The notes: generated by a model from the letters alone, not told the origin. A stretch of DNA of 40,967 bases from Gnomoniopsis sp. IMI 355080 (GCA_027946555.1 JAPEVC010000285.1:1-40967); one strand, 5' to 3'; shown: positions 1-11,277, numbered from the stretch's first letter. Translations and numbers: made by a program.

Positions 1-24
1 GACCCGCCCACCCCGCCGCCGACC

Positions 25-1752
25 ATGGTCTCGCAACCTGACCATTCCTCCCTCTCGGGCGGCTCAGGCGTCTCCTCCGGCTCAACCACCCTTCTCACTC
101 TCCGCGGTGCCGCAAAATCAGTCATCGGCACCGCCTCCACCTCAGGCCACAGGCACCGCTCCGGCCGCCACCGCGATCGAGAGAATCACCGCCACTATAA
201 TCGCTCCTACGCCGGTGGCGCCAGCCCTTACGTACCCCAGAACGAGTTTCCTTGGTTCAGCCACTCGGGCGATGTCGAGATTGTCGTCAAAGTCCCTTCA
301 GGCCATGAAAATCGCTATCTGCTTCACCGACACACTTTGACGAGGTGTAGTGGATTCTTCGAGGCCAGCACCAGCGAGCCGTGGAGCAAGGCGGTAGATG
401 TAGCCGGGTCAAATGCATTACCTGCCGGGAACGAGCTGGCCAAGATTGGGGAGGACGATGACGAGGCTGCACCGAGTGTGAGGAGGATCGGGGTTCCGAG
501 GAAAAGGTGGCGTTATGAGCTGGATTGCGGTGCTATGGGCGATGATATTCCCATGCTGGTACAGAAGGAGGACACCAGTTCAGGGAATGCAGCAACACAG
601 AGCGCCATGGCGAGCCTCACGAACCCGACGTCCATTTTCGGCGGCAGTGCCACGAGCAGCACTGTATCCGCCAGTGGAAGGAGACATACACATTCACAGA
701 GCCACTCGCGCGACTTTGCTCGCTCTGTAGCGGCCCTCCCTCTGTCCTCGAGCACCGCCTATCCGCCACCGCCCCCAACCGCGAACGCGAACCTCCCACC
801 CGCCACCCAAGACGAGCAGGACATCCTGCGCGACTACGACAACCTCTTTCGCATCATGTACAACTTCTCTCCCGTCCTTGATGGCATCAACATTGCCGAC
901 GCCTACGTGCAGTGCAAGTCGCTCCTCACCCTCGCCGACCAATACGATGCCCTCGCTGTCGTCGGCCCGCGCGTAGACCACCACCTGCTGCAATTCCAGT
1001 CCCGCCTCTGGAAGCAAATCGCAAAATACCCCATCTCCTACCTCCGTCTCGGCTACCTCGCCCGCTCCCGCATCATTTTCCAAGAAGCCCTCATTCACGT
1101 CGTGGGCCAGTGGCCCGCCGGCGAGCGCAGTCTGCGCGCGAGTTTGCCGGCGTCTGTCCTTGACATCATCGAGGACAAGGTAGACGAGATGGAGGAGAAC
1201 GTTGCGCGTGTCGAGGGCCGGCTGTTTCGGCTGAACTTGACCACGCGCAATGGCGAGCGCGTCTCGCCCACTACAGGCTACCTCGACTGGCTCGCCGTGA
1301 GCCTGTTCCGCCAGTGGCTCGCCGACAATACAACGCCCCCACCGGCAGTGTCCGTCCCGCCACGCACCTCGGGCCGCCATCGCGCCGGCTCGGCGGACGC
1401 TACTGCGCTTGTGCCTGTGAGCAGCGCGGCGGTGGTGTCCAAGGTCCCGACCATTCCGCCGCTGTCGACGCTAGGCAGGACCTATCGAACGCTAGGGAAC
1501 CCGACAGGACAGGGGTTCTTGGGCCATGATGAATGTAAACGGTTCCTAAAGTTGACGCCCGAGATGTATAGCCGGGACAATTTGCGGCGTTTTGAGAAGC
1601 GGATCGACGAGCTGAAAGCGCTGGCGAAAGAGGTGGTGAGGCCGATCATGGGAAGTAGTCTGGAGCTGGACTTGACTGCCGGCAGAGGCCCCGTTGGGGG
1701 TATTGGGTACCTGACCTGCACAAAGGTGGCGGAGAGAGACTTGCCTTGGTAA
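25..1752 (+). CDS. BTB/POZ-domain protein with a large insertion
   Basis: A 575-residue single-exon reading frame. Residues about 78-125 (starting FSHSGDVEIVVKV and including LLHRHTLTRCSGFFEA) look like the first half of a BTB/POZ fold. Residues about 272-325 (RIMYNFSPVLDGINIADAY ... LADQYDA) look like its second half. Between them lies about 150 residues of Ser/Ala/Pro-rich low complexity. The first 75 residues are also low complexity and His/Arg/Ser-rich. BTB domains mediate dimerisation and often recruit partners such as Cul3, but nothing here fixes the partner. The C-terminal part (about 330-575) is not recognised. The frame stays open from the ATG at 25 to the window edge, so the true start may lie upstream. 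Its 3' end converges on the resolvase gene. The BTB call rests on motif recognition only. Confidence 0.75.
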   Translation: MVSQPDHSSLSGGSGVSSGSTTLLTLRGAAKSVIGTASTSGHRHRSGRHRDRENHRHYNRSYAGGASPYVPQNEFPWFSHSGDVEIVVKVPSGHENRYLLHRHTLTRCSGFFEASTSEPWSKAVDVAGSNALPAGNELAKIGEDDDEAAPSVRRIGVPRKRWRYELDCGAMGDDIPMLVQKEDTSSGNAATQSAMASLTNPTSIFGGSATSSTVSASGRRHTHSQSHSRDFARSVAALPLSSSTAYPPPPPTANANLPPATQDEQDILRDYDNLFRIMYNFSPVLDGINIADAYVQCKSLLTLADQYDALAVVGPRVDHHLLQFQSRLWKQIAKYPISYLRLGYLARSRIIFQEALIHVVGQWPAGERSLRASLPASVLDIIEDKVDEMEENVARVEGRLFRLNLTTRNGERVSPTTGYLDWLAVSLFRQWLADNTTPPPAVSVPPRTSGRHRAGSADATALVPVSSAAVVSKVPTIPPLSTLGRTYRTLGNPTGQGFLGHDECKRFLKLTPEMYSRDNLRRFEKRIDELKALAKEVVRPIMGSSLELDLTAGRGPVGGIGYLTCTKVAERDLPW

Positions 1753-2338
1753 TATGGCTGGTCAGCAAGGCGCAGAGCGACGATCGAAACGACTACCTTC
1801 TACGAAAAGCATGACAATTTTCCCTCATACAACAGACACACAGAACGACGTATTCATACATCACATTACGTACATACATTGGCATGATCGGCTTTGCATG
1901 GTACTGGGCTGGATGTCAGGAGGCACCGGAGGATTTGCTGGCGCGGAGGGCCGGGGGGAGGGTTTGTGGTTGTCTTCTCTTCAGGGCTCTTTCCTCTACG
2001 ATCATCTCTTTGGGTTGAGTTCTGTTTGCATTGTTTGTTCTGAAGTTTACGATATACCACGGCACCATGATTTTTTGTTACGACACACATGTTATTAGCA
2101 CTGCACTGCGCTGCTACACTTTACTCTCACTTCGACGTATTATACCTAGGATACCCGTCAGAAAATTGATGTGTTTATACTTGTTTTGAAGTTCGCTAGC
2201 ATGTCACATTCATAACGCACGATGGGATGAACTTGAGGACCACTTAATAATAAGATCCTTGTTAGGTCTGCTAAGCACGGTATTGTATAGTATAATTGGG
2301 TATCATTATTATTCATATCTCGTCGTTGGGCATTTATT
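1753..2338. other. Convergent intergenic region
   Basis: This 586-base gap lies between two genes that end tail to tail. It should hold their 3' untranslated regions and polyadenylation sites. I see no convincing gene, repeat or RNA in it; the short open frames here have no recognisable features. Confidence 0.6.
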
Positions 2339-5169
2339 TCAATCGTCCCCTGTGAGGTCAATCATGCTCACTTCGCTTTCCCTCCACATCCGCCTGCCGC
2401 CATGGCGCTTAGTAGCCCTGCGCGAGCTCTCCAACTCATCCCGCATCATGCGGTCCGCCTCGTCTCGCGTGACTTGTACCTCTCTAAAGTACCCCAGTCC
2501 CGCGTCGCTTGTCCGGGATATGTACACTCGCGTCATCTTAGATGCAGATGTGAATGGCGAGGGCGAGGGCGAGACCGCTACTGCTGCTGCTGCGTTTGGT
2601 GGTAGCGGTGGTGGTGTTGGTGAGGAGGGAATTTCGATGGGTAGAGAGTGTGTTGTCTTTAACTTTGGCACGTCGGTGCTATTTTGGGACAGAATAGGGA
2701 TTGGGGTGGATTGCCCGGATGCAGGCTGCAAGCGCTGGGCGGTCTTGGAAAATTGACGTCCTAAAAAGCTGCTCAGGTCTTCGAGGCCCGAGTCTGAGTC
2801 TGAACCTGCATCGAAGATCGGGCCAGATGCCTTCCCCAATGCAGGCACCGCGTCCACATTCTTGCACATGGCCTCCGAGACCTTTCCGAAGCTCTTGATT
2901 GAAGGTTGAGACGTTTGGTGAGCTGCACGACCTGCACGATTCGGTGCCCTACGAGTTGGGCTGTTTTCTCTCGCCACTTTGGATCTTTGCGTGCGCTTAG
3001 CTGCTGGCTTGGCCGTTTCACTTGAGTTGCGGTCGTGCTTCCGCGGACTGCGTGTCGTATCCGCTGAACTTTTTGTTGGCACTGGATTAGACGCCAGGCT
3101 GAAGAGATCATCGAAAGAAGAAAGTCTTCGAGGATTGTCGTCGGTGGGTAGAAGGACGGACGACTGATAGGCCCGCTCGTGGGAGTTGTCAGCCGCTGGG
3201 GCTGTAGTAGGAGGCGGCGACGGCGCGTCTGGGCTGGATGAAATGAAGATGGCATCTGGTGGGCCTCTGTCTTCGATGTTGGGCTTGGTCCTGAACGCTT
3301 TGGGGGTGGTCTGTGAGCTTGCGATTGACCAGGGATTCACTTCGAAGGACGGCCGTGATGGCGGAGCGATTCCCTTTGTCTTCGAAGTATCGGACTGCTT
3401 CCGTCTGGTGGGCTCCAACACACCACGGAGAGTATCCCTTGTAGTTGATGTAGGCCTCTTTGTTCGAACTTGTTGCGATGCGGGCTGGGAGTTTGAGAGC
3501 GGTATCGCAGCCATCTCAGCGTCTTTAGGAGGTGCAATGCTGCTAGGCTTGGTGCTCCTGACATATTTGTCGAGAGCCCCAACCGGCATATCTGAGGCCT
3601 TCTTTCTTGACCTTCTAGCTGGTCCCTTCGCTTTTGCAAGTTGTTTGTTTCTTTGCCTCGCCTCCCAATCCTCCACTAATAATGGCACGCCTAGTTTCGC
3701 CACTGTTTCCGGGATCCAAGCCAAGTCAGGCTGGTGGGGATCATAGACCTTTCTGGGACCGTTCTTATATTGTCCATCCTCGTCCTCGAGCTGATCATCT
3801 CCCTCGTCGTCGCTGTTCAGTGCTAGTCCGGAACGTCCGTACGTCGATGCAACCTCGTCTTCTTCGGCATCTAAATCCACCCCGACGATATCAATAGGTA
3901 TGAAGGACATTCGCAGCTCGGGGGTGGCGTCTGTGCTGAAGTGCACTCGTGTCATCTTGATGGATTTGACCAATTTGGACTCAACCTGTTCCCGTATGCC
4001 AGGGTCATCAGACTCAACGTCCTGCCTACTGAGATCCATCAAGCCTTGAACAAGGAGACCTTGTGCGAAAACCTTGATGAACTTGATGGCACCAATTTTG
4101 AACGTCCAGTCAAAAGTCTCGGCTGTGAATTCCCGGAGACCGGCAATATCAATCTCCTTCTTCGAGGGAAAATCTCGCCTTAGTCTCTCCACGGTCGAAG
4201 GCTGGGACACCACCGGATGTGTGTAATATCTCAGAACCTCGACGTCAGGGAAGTCCTCAGGTATTGTCAAGGCCTTGTGCTTCACACGAAAGAACTTGCT
4301 CTCATTAGTCCTTAGCTCCCTCATCAGCTCCTCCCTCCATTGCTGTAATGCTCCAGTGTCGGATCTTTTAATACGGCATAATCGCTTGCCAAAGCCTGCT
4401 TTGGCTGCCTCACATGCGACTTTGACACCACAACCGGGGACTCCCTCGGGTATATAGTCACCCCCACTCATGAGTGCGACAAGGACCATTCCTTCTCTGT
4501 CCAAGCCCGTCTCTCCTTGCTTGAGTTCATCAACATCGTAGACTGAGACGTGCGTAGGTGTCTTTGCGGCTCGAGTGCCTTCCGCTGACCAGTTCCGCAG
4601 CGTCCTCGTGCAACCGAACATGATGGTGTCGACATCCTCGCTGAGAACAGCGTCCACAACGCCCTGTTGCTGAAGGAGCGCACACTCGGCCTCCGCCTCG
4701 CCGGGAGCGTCGTGAATGGCATAGCCAAACAACTTGAACAGCCGCTTGGCCATGGCAACAGAGACGGTGTCGCCGGGTCCGCGGGAACGTTTCCCACGCT
4801 TGAAGGCGGGTTTGTTGGGCCCGTCAAAGACAAAGATTGGCGAGATGGTCAGAGATAGGAGGCGTACGAGACGGTAGAAAAGTGTGCGTATGGCTGGGTT
4901 GGCGCCGCCTGCAAGAAGATCAGTACAAAGCACAAGCACATAATAGAAGATGGGGCGCACCTCGGGCGGCTTGGGCCTGGAAGGACCATATTGCGAAGTC
5001 AATAGCAACACGTAACGGCTGTCCTGTCTTTTCAAGATGATCGATTGCCAATTTGCAAAGCGACACTCGTTTTCCGGGACCGATTTCCTTGTAAATGCTT
5101 CACGTGCCCATCGTCAGTTGCGCACAGCGGCATGAGGGGTGAAGGGTAAACATACCCTTTGATACCCAT
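2339..5169 (-). CDS. yen1: Holliday-junction resolvase Yen1/GEN1 (XPG/Rad2 nuclease)
   Basis: Structure-selective endonuclease that cuts Holliday junctions and related branched DNA in the nucleus during recombination repair. Hand-spliced exons: 5169-5156 (14 nt), 5097-4961 and 4908-2339, giving about 906 residues. The tiny first exon supplies MGIKG, the free N-terminus typical of the Rad2 family. An acidic active site is visible: Asp in VAIDFAIW (residue 38), FVFDGP, the Glu cluster in PGEAEAEC and the Asp pair in SEDVDTIMFG, followed by the helix-two-turn-helix part around LMSGGDYIPEGVPGCGVK. A GEN1 C-terminal segment follows (DPHQPDLAWIPETVAKLG). The last 400 residues are disordered and basic/Ser-rich, as in yeast Yen1, where this part carries cell-cycle phosphorylation and nuclear-localisation control (known for yeast; inferred here). 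The length exceeds yeast Yen1 (759 residues). Confidence 0.92.
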
Positions 5170-6249
5170 GTTGAGAGCTAGGGTCCGGGGCAAGTATAGT
5201 AGCTGATGATCATGCCATGATATTCTGGAGCAATTGGATCAGGCCAAGGAGTCAAAAGATCACCGCAAGTGTGGTCGTCGTCATTCGCATGTGGCTGTCG
5301 TCAAACACGGGAGCGCTAGCAAACGGCTTTATTGACATCTTACCGTTTTGAGACAGAATTTGCAGGGATCCCCTCGTTACCATAGTGACGATTTTCAACG
5401 TCAGCCCCTTCGATCCAGGAACTTTCAGCCACACTTCCTTCTGACATACCTGCTACCCGGCCAGACATGTGTCTCTATAGATTATCCATCTAATAGCCTT
5501 CCGTCGGGGCGCAGTGCCTGTCAGTTTGAGACTCCATGCAGCATCCTACACGCTTGGCTGAACTTTGTTCTCGGTTGTCATACCTACCAAGGTACCTTGA
5601 TTACGTATCTACCAGAGGTTTCTTGGCATTATACATGGGGAGGCAAGAAGGGACGAGCAGAGTCACTTACTCGACTACCTGATTCGGTGAGACTTCCTGC
5701 CGCTACAGCATGCGAGGAGATCTGTGCTTTCTCCTCCTTCCGGAGTTACCTTGACCTGCATGGTTTCTTCCGTCAGCACGACCCGTACTAGATTCTTAAA
5801 CAGAGGAGAATGACATACGGCGCACGACTTCAATACGGTTTCGGAATTGATCGCAAACGTCGTTGTAGAAGTGTGCTCCAGCCAGAAATCGTTTCAAGTC
5901 ACCCTGGAATCGAAGAAATCGCGCGAAGAGAACAGCGGAATAGGGCTTGCAGATCGACTGGAAAAGCTCATTCATAAGTCAATCTGCACGATGATCAGCT
6001 TGAAGTACATGCCAAACCCAAACTCAGGGTGCCAAAAATTAATGTGACTCCCAACGGTTGACACAATCCAGCCATCGGCGGAACGGCATTTTGCGTGATA
6101 TGAGTTGGGAAGTTTTTATTACTACGTTACACCTAGTATAGATGCCTGATCGAGTGAGCGGCGTTGTGTTTGTGTACCTAGGTATGCAGTCATGTCCAAA
6201 TCATCCCTTCAAGTACACGTTTTCTCAGCTTTTTACTTGCAGGCTAATA
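5170..6249. other. Intergenic region, no supported gene
   Basis: About 1.1 kb between the start of the resolvase gene and the 3' end of the transporter gene. It contains the resolvase promoter. A 147-codon plus-strand open frame at 5348-5791 shows no domain, no low-complexity pattern of a real gene and no plausible continuation across introns, so I do not call it. No repeat or RNA gene was seen. Confidence 0.5.
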
Positions 6250-7767
6250 TCAATAAGGTGTAGCCAACTTCCAACCAGCGCGCCTGACTCTTACTGCTTG
6301 TACAGCGACAGTCCCAGCAATGCAAAACACACCAGAAAACACCTTCAGACCCGTCCATCCACCATGGCCATCAAGGATTGCGCCGGCAATGGGATTGGCA
6401 GTCAATCCAGCGACAGCATTGGCGAACTGAACGATACCGACGCGGAATCCAAGCTCTGAGAAAGGAGAGATGGCCATCACCATAGGCGTAATCAGTGAGA
6501 CGAAGACACCGGAAAAAGCACCGAAAAGTACAGCAAAGGCAATGATGCCGGCTTCAGTATTTGCCGGCAGCCAAATTGCTAGCACCCAGATTCCTGAAAA
6601 GTACGAAACGACAATGTACATATTGTAACGCCCGATCTTATCCCCGAGGAACCCAGCAATGAGACGCCCGAATAGAGAGCCCGTGTTGAAGATGGATACC
6701 AGATACTGCGCGAGAGACGCACTCATGCCTGCGCTGAGGGCTTGTGTCGGTAGGTAATTGAGAGGAACGAAGAAGCCGTACGCGAAGAGGAAGAAGCCAG
6801 CTGTGCAGAGAAGGAAGTCCGTCTCCTTTAGAGGCTTGAGCAACTGAGCCGGGGTGACCGGATGCGGCGTCGGAGGGACGTAAGCCTTGATGGTTAAGTT
6901 GGCGATGACCAGCAGTGCGAGAATGACGAATCCGCAGATGCGCATGGTCCAAGGGAAGCCGACTTCGCTAATCAACCGTGTGACCATGATTGGAAAGACG
7001 ATGCCGCCGAGGCTGGACCCCGTGAACATGATGCCAAAAGCTGCACCGCGCTTTTTGTTGAACCATCCAGCAGCACATGTCACAGCTGTATGTTCAGTCA
7101 GCCTTGTGACTTGGGCGGACGGCGGGCGAGTTAGAGCGAGATAGGACTTACAGGGCTGGAAGAGGCACGCTGTCCCGAGACCAGAGCATATACCCTGAGC
7201 CAGAATGATCTGGTAGTATTGGGTGCACAGACTGGTCATCATGATTCCCAGAACGTGCAAAATGGTGCCGACTAAAAGCAGTAGCCGTGGTCCATTCCGG
7301 TCATAGTATGCGCCAACGAACGGTCCCTGAGAGGTGTTTAGCTAAAACAAGTACGAGATCTGGGTTGGAGCAGACTTACCATGCCCATCAAGAAGAAAAT
7401 CTGTAATGACGGTATCCATGAGATGGTGCTCGCAGAATAATGGTTTTGGAAGAGTCGGAGCTGATAGTATTCCTGGAATATACCGACAGCTAACGTGTGT
7501 CAGTCAGTAAAGCTGGGCCTAGGTACAACGATAACATCTGTGGACAATCATACAGTTCAGCCAGCCGAAGCTACAAAAGCCGGTGCACCAGCAACCAGCA
7601 ACGACAAGCCATGCAGTGATACCGCCGTCAGGGGCGTCACTTCCCCATGCCTTTGCAGGAGGAGCCTTTTCGGCGTCGGAGTCTGGCAATTGGGAAGAGA
7701 CTTCTGCGGTTTCGCTTCCACTGTCGACAGGTGGCGTGCCTTTACGGAAATCAGAATTGTCTTCCAT
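6250..7767 (-). CDS. MFS transporter, monocarboxylate (MCT)-type
   Basis: Proton-coupled or facilitative carrier of the major facilitator superfamily, in the fungal monocarboxylate-permease-like group; the substrate cannot be read from sequence. Hand-spliced exons: 7767-7554, 7489-7380, 7326-7152 and 7085-6250, giving 444 residues. The N-terminal 45 residues are acidic and hydrophilic (MEDNSDFRKG...), then PDGGITAWLVVAGCW starts TM1; the PDGG motif before TM1 is a hallmark of MCT-like carriers. GWLNSVGIFQEYYQ, spanning the first junction, is also typical. About 12 hydrophobic segments follow, with a central loop around TIKAYVPPTPHP. The start at 7767 is the first ATG and keeps the acidic leader. 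The gene is divergent from a Zn2Cys6 regulator that begins 510 bp away, so shared regulation is likely (inference). No frameshift or missing segment is seen. Confidence 0.9.
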
Positions 7768-8029
7768 TTCTTGATATTATTGCGCCGATATTCAGTCTCT
7801 ACGCAAGGATAAAGTCCAATTACCTTATCCACAAGAAGAATAGCAGAGAAGGGGAGAGACGTGCCATAATGTGCGTGGAACGTGCTTTATGGGAATAGTC
7901 AACATTCTGAAATCTGCTAGCTCGCGAGGTGGGAAGAGAGTCCCGGAGCAGACAATCCCTTGTCCGAGATTACTGATGCGCTCCATCGTCAATGTCCCAA
8001 GGCACATTGAATCATGACTTTATCGGACC

Positions 8030-8150
8030 GTCCAAGTGTGTTGTTTCTCCTTTTCGGATGCTGGACGCCTCTCGGGCTCGGGCGTAAAATAGTACTGGAG
8101 AAAAGCCGAGAACTGGGGATGACTAAGTCTCGGTCTCAAAGTCCAAGTGT
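8030..8150 (+). repeat. Pair of 10-bp direct repeats GTCCAAGTGT
   Basis: The identical decamer occurs at 8030-8039 and 8141-8150, 111 bp apart, each preceded within about 15 bp by a CGG triplet. It may be a binding site for a second factor or for the neighbouring regulator. Function unknown. Confidence 0.4.
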
Positions 8151-8215
8151 AATCCGTAATGCACTTCTCTCCTTGGCAAACAGTCTCGGAAGAGGGTTTT
8201 ATTGCATGGTAATAT

Positions 8216-8229
8216 CCCGAAAGCTCGGG
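8216..8229. promoter_or_regulatory. Candidate everted CCG-N6-CGG operator
   Basis: CCCGAAAGCTCGGG is a nearly perfect palindrome (arms CCCGA and TCGGG), giving CCG and CGG triplets in everted orientation. Everted CCG/CGG pairs are bound by Leu3-type Zn2Cys6 dimers. It lies 48 bp before the chosen ATG of the regulator, a position compatible with autoregulation. Binding is inference. Confidence 0.35.
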
Positions 8230-8277
8230 AGAAGTATTCGAGCTGTTGAACGAGACCAAAGTTGTCTGCAGCACGGC

Positions 8278-10488
8278 ATGAATCCTACATCAGTACCTTC
8301 ACAGCGGGCCCGACCCGGCTCATCTTCAGTGTCCGAGTCCGGGGAGGAGCAAACCCAAGACACCAGTATCACTACACTCCCAGTCGAAGCACACGCCCCG
8401 GCAATCAGACTGATTCCTCGGTCGTGCCATGCTTGCAATCGCAAAAAGATCCGATGCAACAAAAAGGAGCCATGCTCGGCATGCGTACGAGCTGACCGGC
8501 CTTGCGAATATCCGGCCGCGGGCCCTCGGGTCCGACGGCCGAAAAAGACCATTATAGCAGACATGTCCTCACGTATCGCTGATCTCGAGAGGACCTTAGC
8601 TAAAGCTCAAGAGTCTAATTCTTCGATTCCACGTCCGCAATGGAACGAGTCTGTGACCACTACCGGTCAGGTGAAAAACGCTCTATACTCAGGACCGTCG
8701 GATGACAGATCCAGAGGGGACATTGTTGTTCAAAAGGGATCATCAAGCCAGTATTTCAATGAGATTTTGCTATCAAGGGTCATTGACGAAGTACCTATTA
8801 CTCCCCAATTCAACTTCAGCATACGTGCTCGTTCTGACAGGCGCATAGGAACAAGGCCTTGAGTCCGTGCTGACGCCTCAGCCAACATGTCCCAAGCCTT
8901 CGGTTGCCCCTGCGTACAACGCCTTGGGCATTCTCTCTTCTCCTTCTCCATCAATATCGCCATCAGGTTTCCATCCGCCGAATCATCTGGCTGCTAGGCT
9001 CTGGAATATTTTCAAGGAGCACGTCGAGGCATGCGCGGGCCTCAAGCTTCTGCACATCCCGACTGACGAGGTCAAGGTCTTCTCAGTCATCGTCAACCCA
9101 AGTGCGGCAAGTTTCGAGGACTTGGCGTTATGTTTCGCCATTTACTTTGCATCAACAGTCTCACTGGATCCTGCAGATGCCGAGTTGATTCTGGGAAAGG
9201 ACAAAGATGCCGCACTTCTGGAATTCAAAGTCGGCCTTGAACAGGCCTTTGCTCATGGAGACTTCCTTGACCGGCCGACGATAAGTGGTCTACATGCCCT
9301 AGCCATATACGTGGTGAGTGACATACCGCGATGAACCTTCCCATAACAAAGCTGAAATCGTGTCAGGCGGCCCTTCGGCTCCAGAATCGTGGTAAAGGTA
9401 TCTGGATTCTCAACGGTCTTGCCATTCGCATAGCCCAATCATTGGGTCTCCATCGTGACGGGAAGAAACTTGGCCTCTCCCCCTTTCAGTCGGAAATTCG
9501 CCGGCGGCTTTGGTGGCACTTACTCTGTCGCGACAGTCGAGCTGGCGAAGACTATGGCCTAGAAAATACAAACAGTCCTTTACTGCTGTGCGATGTGGAG
9601 GTACCCGCCAACGTCTACGACACAGATCTCGAGCCAGGCATGAAAGATGCACCCGCAGCGAGACCTGGCTGGACACCAATGACATTCTCTCTAATCAACA
9701 TCGCGCTTGGAAAAGCAATGCAAAAGCTTGCGTCCTTAGCTGCCTCTTCGACGCCCTGTTCGCCGCCTAGCGAGAGTGTCCGTTTACAAATACTTGAGGA
9801 AACCAGCTCATACGCTGAACGATGGCTCATCCATTGCAACCCAGTGGTCCCACAACAGCGACTCACCCTGTTCTGCACACGCTTTCTGCTGCGTAAACTC
9901 AGCTTCGTCACACGACTACAGTGGATACTACTGCGGCAGCGTGCCGGTATCCATCAAGACTTTGCGACGGAGGATAATCTGGATGAGGCGTTGGGGATTC
10001 TTGGTCCCAACATGTATACTGACGACCGGGACGGACTGTTGCGACAATTTGGCTGGACCAAAAAGGCATACCCGCAGTATCACGTCACAATGTATGTGCT
10101 TTTGCACTTGTGCGTCAAGCCTGATTGCAGCCAAGTCGAAAGAGCATGGGCTGCAGTGGAGGCCTTCTTCGCGGACGAGATGAGTGCCGGTGACAATGTT
10201 GGCTTTGGACCGAAGTTATCCGTACTGAATGTGCTGCGTGAAAAGGCCAAGGCTGTGCGGAATAAGATGCAGATACGGAAGCCGGCAGGAAATGTCGGAG
10301 AAGGTGTTCGTGAATTGGATATAGACTCCCGCGAAAACCTGGAAGAGGGCAACAAAGCGTCAGCAGGACTTGATGGAAGCATGCCTGGGCATGAGTTTGA
10401 CCTCAACACGGACATAGGTGAGTGGCCAGATTGGGCAACTTTGGTGCAGGACTTCCAGCTAGATACCTCGGATGTTTTCTTGCAGTGA
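8278..10488 (+). CDS. Zn2Cys6 fungal-specific transcription factor
   Basis: Nuclear DNA-binding regulator. Hand-spliced exons: 8278-8790, 8849-9313 and 9367-10488, giving 699 residues. The zinc binuclear cluster uses Cys 50, 53, 60, 66, 69 and 76 (CX2CX6CX5CX2CX6C), followed by a basic stretch (RVRRPKK) and a short coiled coil (MSSRIADLERTLAKAQ). The middle homology region (fungal_trans) covers roughly residues 210-480, with GLHRDGKKLGLSPFQSEIRRR and WWHLLCRDSRAGEDYGL as signature segments. The C-terminus is acidic and ends in DTSDVFLQ, a possible activation segment. The start at 8278 was chosen because it is the first in-frame ATG before the zinc cluster that gives normal-looking sequence; an upstream in-frame ATG at 8014 would add 88 unconvincing residues and run through the CGG-rich promoter. 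It is divergent from the MCT-type transporter, its likely target (inference). Confidence 0.88.
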
Positions 10489-11277
10489 ATCAAGGAGCAT
10501 TCAGAACTTGGTGGGACATCTTCACTCATGCTAGAAACAGTATGGTATGTCCAACAATGCCTATAGGCATGGTAGACGCCAATCTTTGCACCATTGATAT
10601 CAGCATGAAGCCCTTGAAGTTGGTAAAATCGGCCACAAGAATTCCATGAGCACCCACGAATTGTCTTTTGACATTTCACAGTCTTGCGTCAATCACCATG
10701 AAGCTTCACTCTGCTCACTGTTCACTTGATTAGACACCTGTATCCACTGCCTCGGGGTCACACATTGCAGTCCAATTTATTGCGCAGCAATGACCACGAA
10801 CAAAAATTTTCAGCGAATCCATTATAGATATTTAAACTTGACGCCAATATGGCACCAGGCTTGGAGAACGCGGAGATGAATCTGGTCAAATTCTGGGTTT
10901 GTAATTGGTTCTATTTCCACAAAGCTTGTGAGAACAATATATAACCTTACATTTGTGGATTGCCAATCTTCAGTTTTGCCTTGTACACCCCGCAATTACA
11001 CGCACAGCTTTTGGCTTCCCATCCAGCTTCGAAACAAAAATTTCCTGGTGGCCTTCTGTCTCTGTTAAAGAAGAAGTCCTCGCAGCCAAAGGAGACTCCC
11101 ATAATCTCACTATTGGTAAGATTCTGTCATACACCATTATCATAATTGAAAAACAGCGGATGCTTACTTCCAAAATTTAGTCGTCCAGCGACAAGACAGT
11201 CCTTGCCACTAGACCACCTTGCCCACCAACCTTTGAGACCTGTCGATCTACATAAAAAAACCACCTACAGACGCACA
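10489..11277. other. Intergenic region upstream of secreted protein gene
   Basis: About 790 bp holding the regulator 3' UTR and the promoter and leader of the secreted-protein gene. AT-rich TATA-like stretches occur near 10826-10834 (tatttaaac) and 10938-10944 (atatata), both rather far from the start codon. No gene or repeat was recognised. Confidence 0.4.

Larger units (their letters stand above)
7768..8277. promoter_or_regulatory. Shared divergent promoter, transporter/regulator
   Basis: This 510-bp interval separates the two start codons. It is dense in CGG/CCG triplets, the half-site recognised by Zn2Cys6 proteins. It includes an everted site at 8216-8229, an inverted pair CCGAGA/TCTCGG at 8106-8111 and 8128-8133, CGGACCG at 8024-8030, a tandem CTCGGG at 8071-8082, and a 10-bp direct repeat GTCCAAGTGT at 8030-8039 and 8141-8150. 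An open frame in phase with the regulator begins at 8014 but is not believed to be translated. Confidence 0.55.

Noticed and set aside
694..1380. 228-codon minus-strand open frame
   Set aside because: Antisense shadow of the BTB gene in GC-rich codons.
5348..5791. 147-codon plus-strand open frame in the gap after the resolvase gene
   Set aside because: No domain, no signal peptide and no plausible exons around it; most likely chance.
8014..8277. Upstream in-frame ATG for the Zn2Cys6 regulator
   Set aside because: The added 88 residues look non-coding and the DNA carries promoter-like CGG sites; the ATG at 8278 gives a normal N-terminus.
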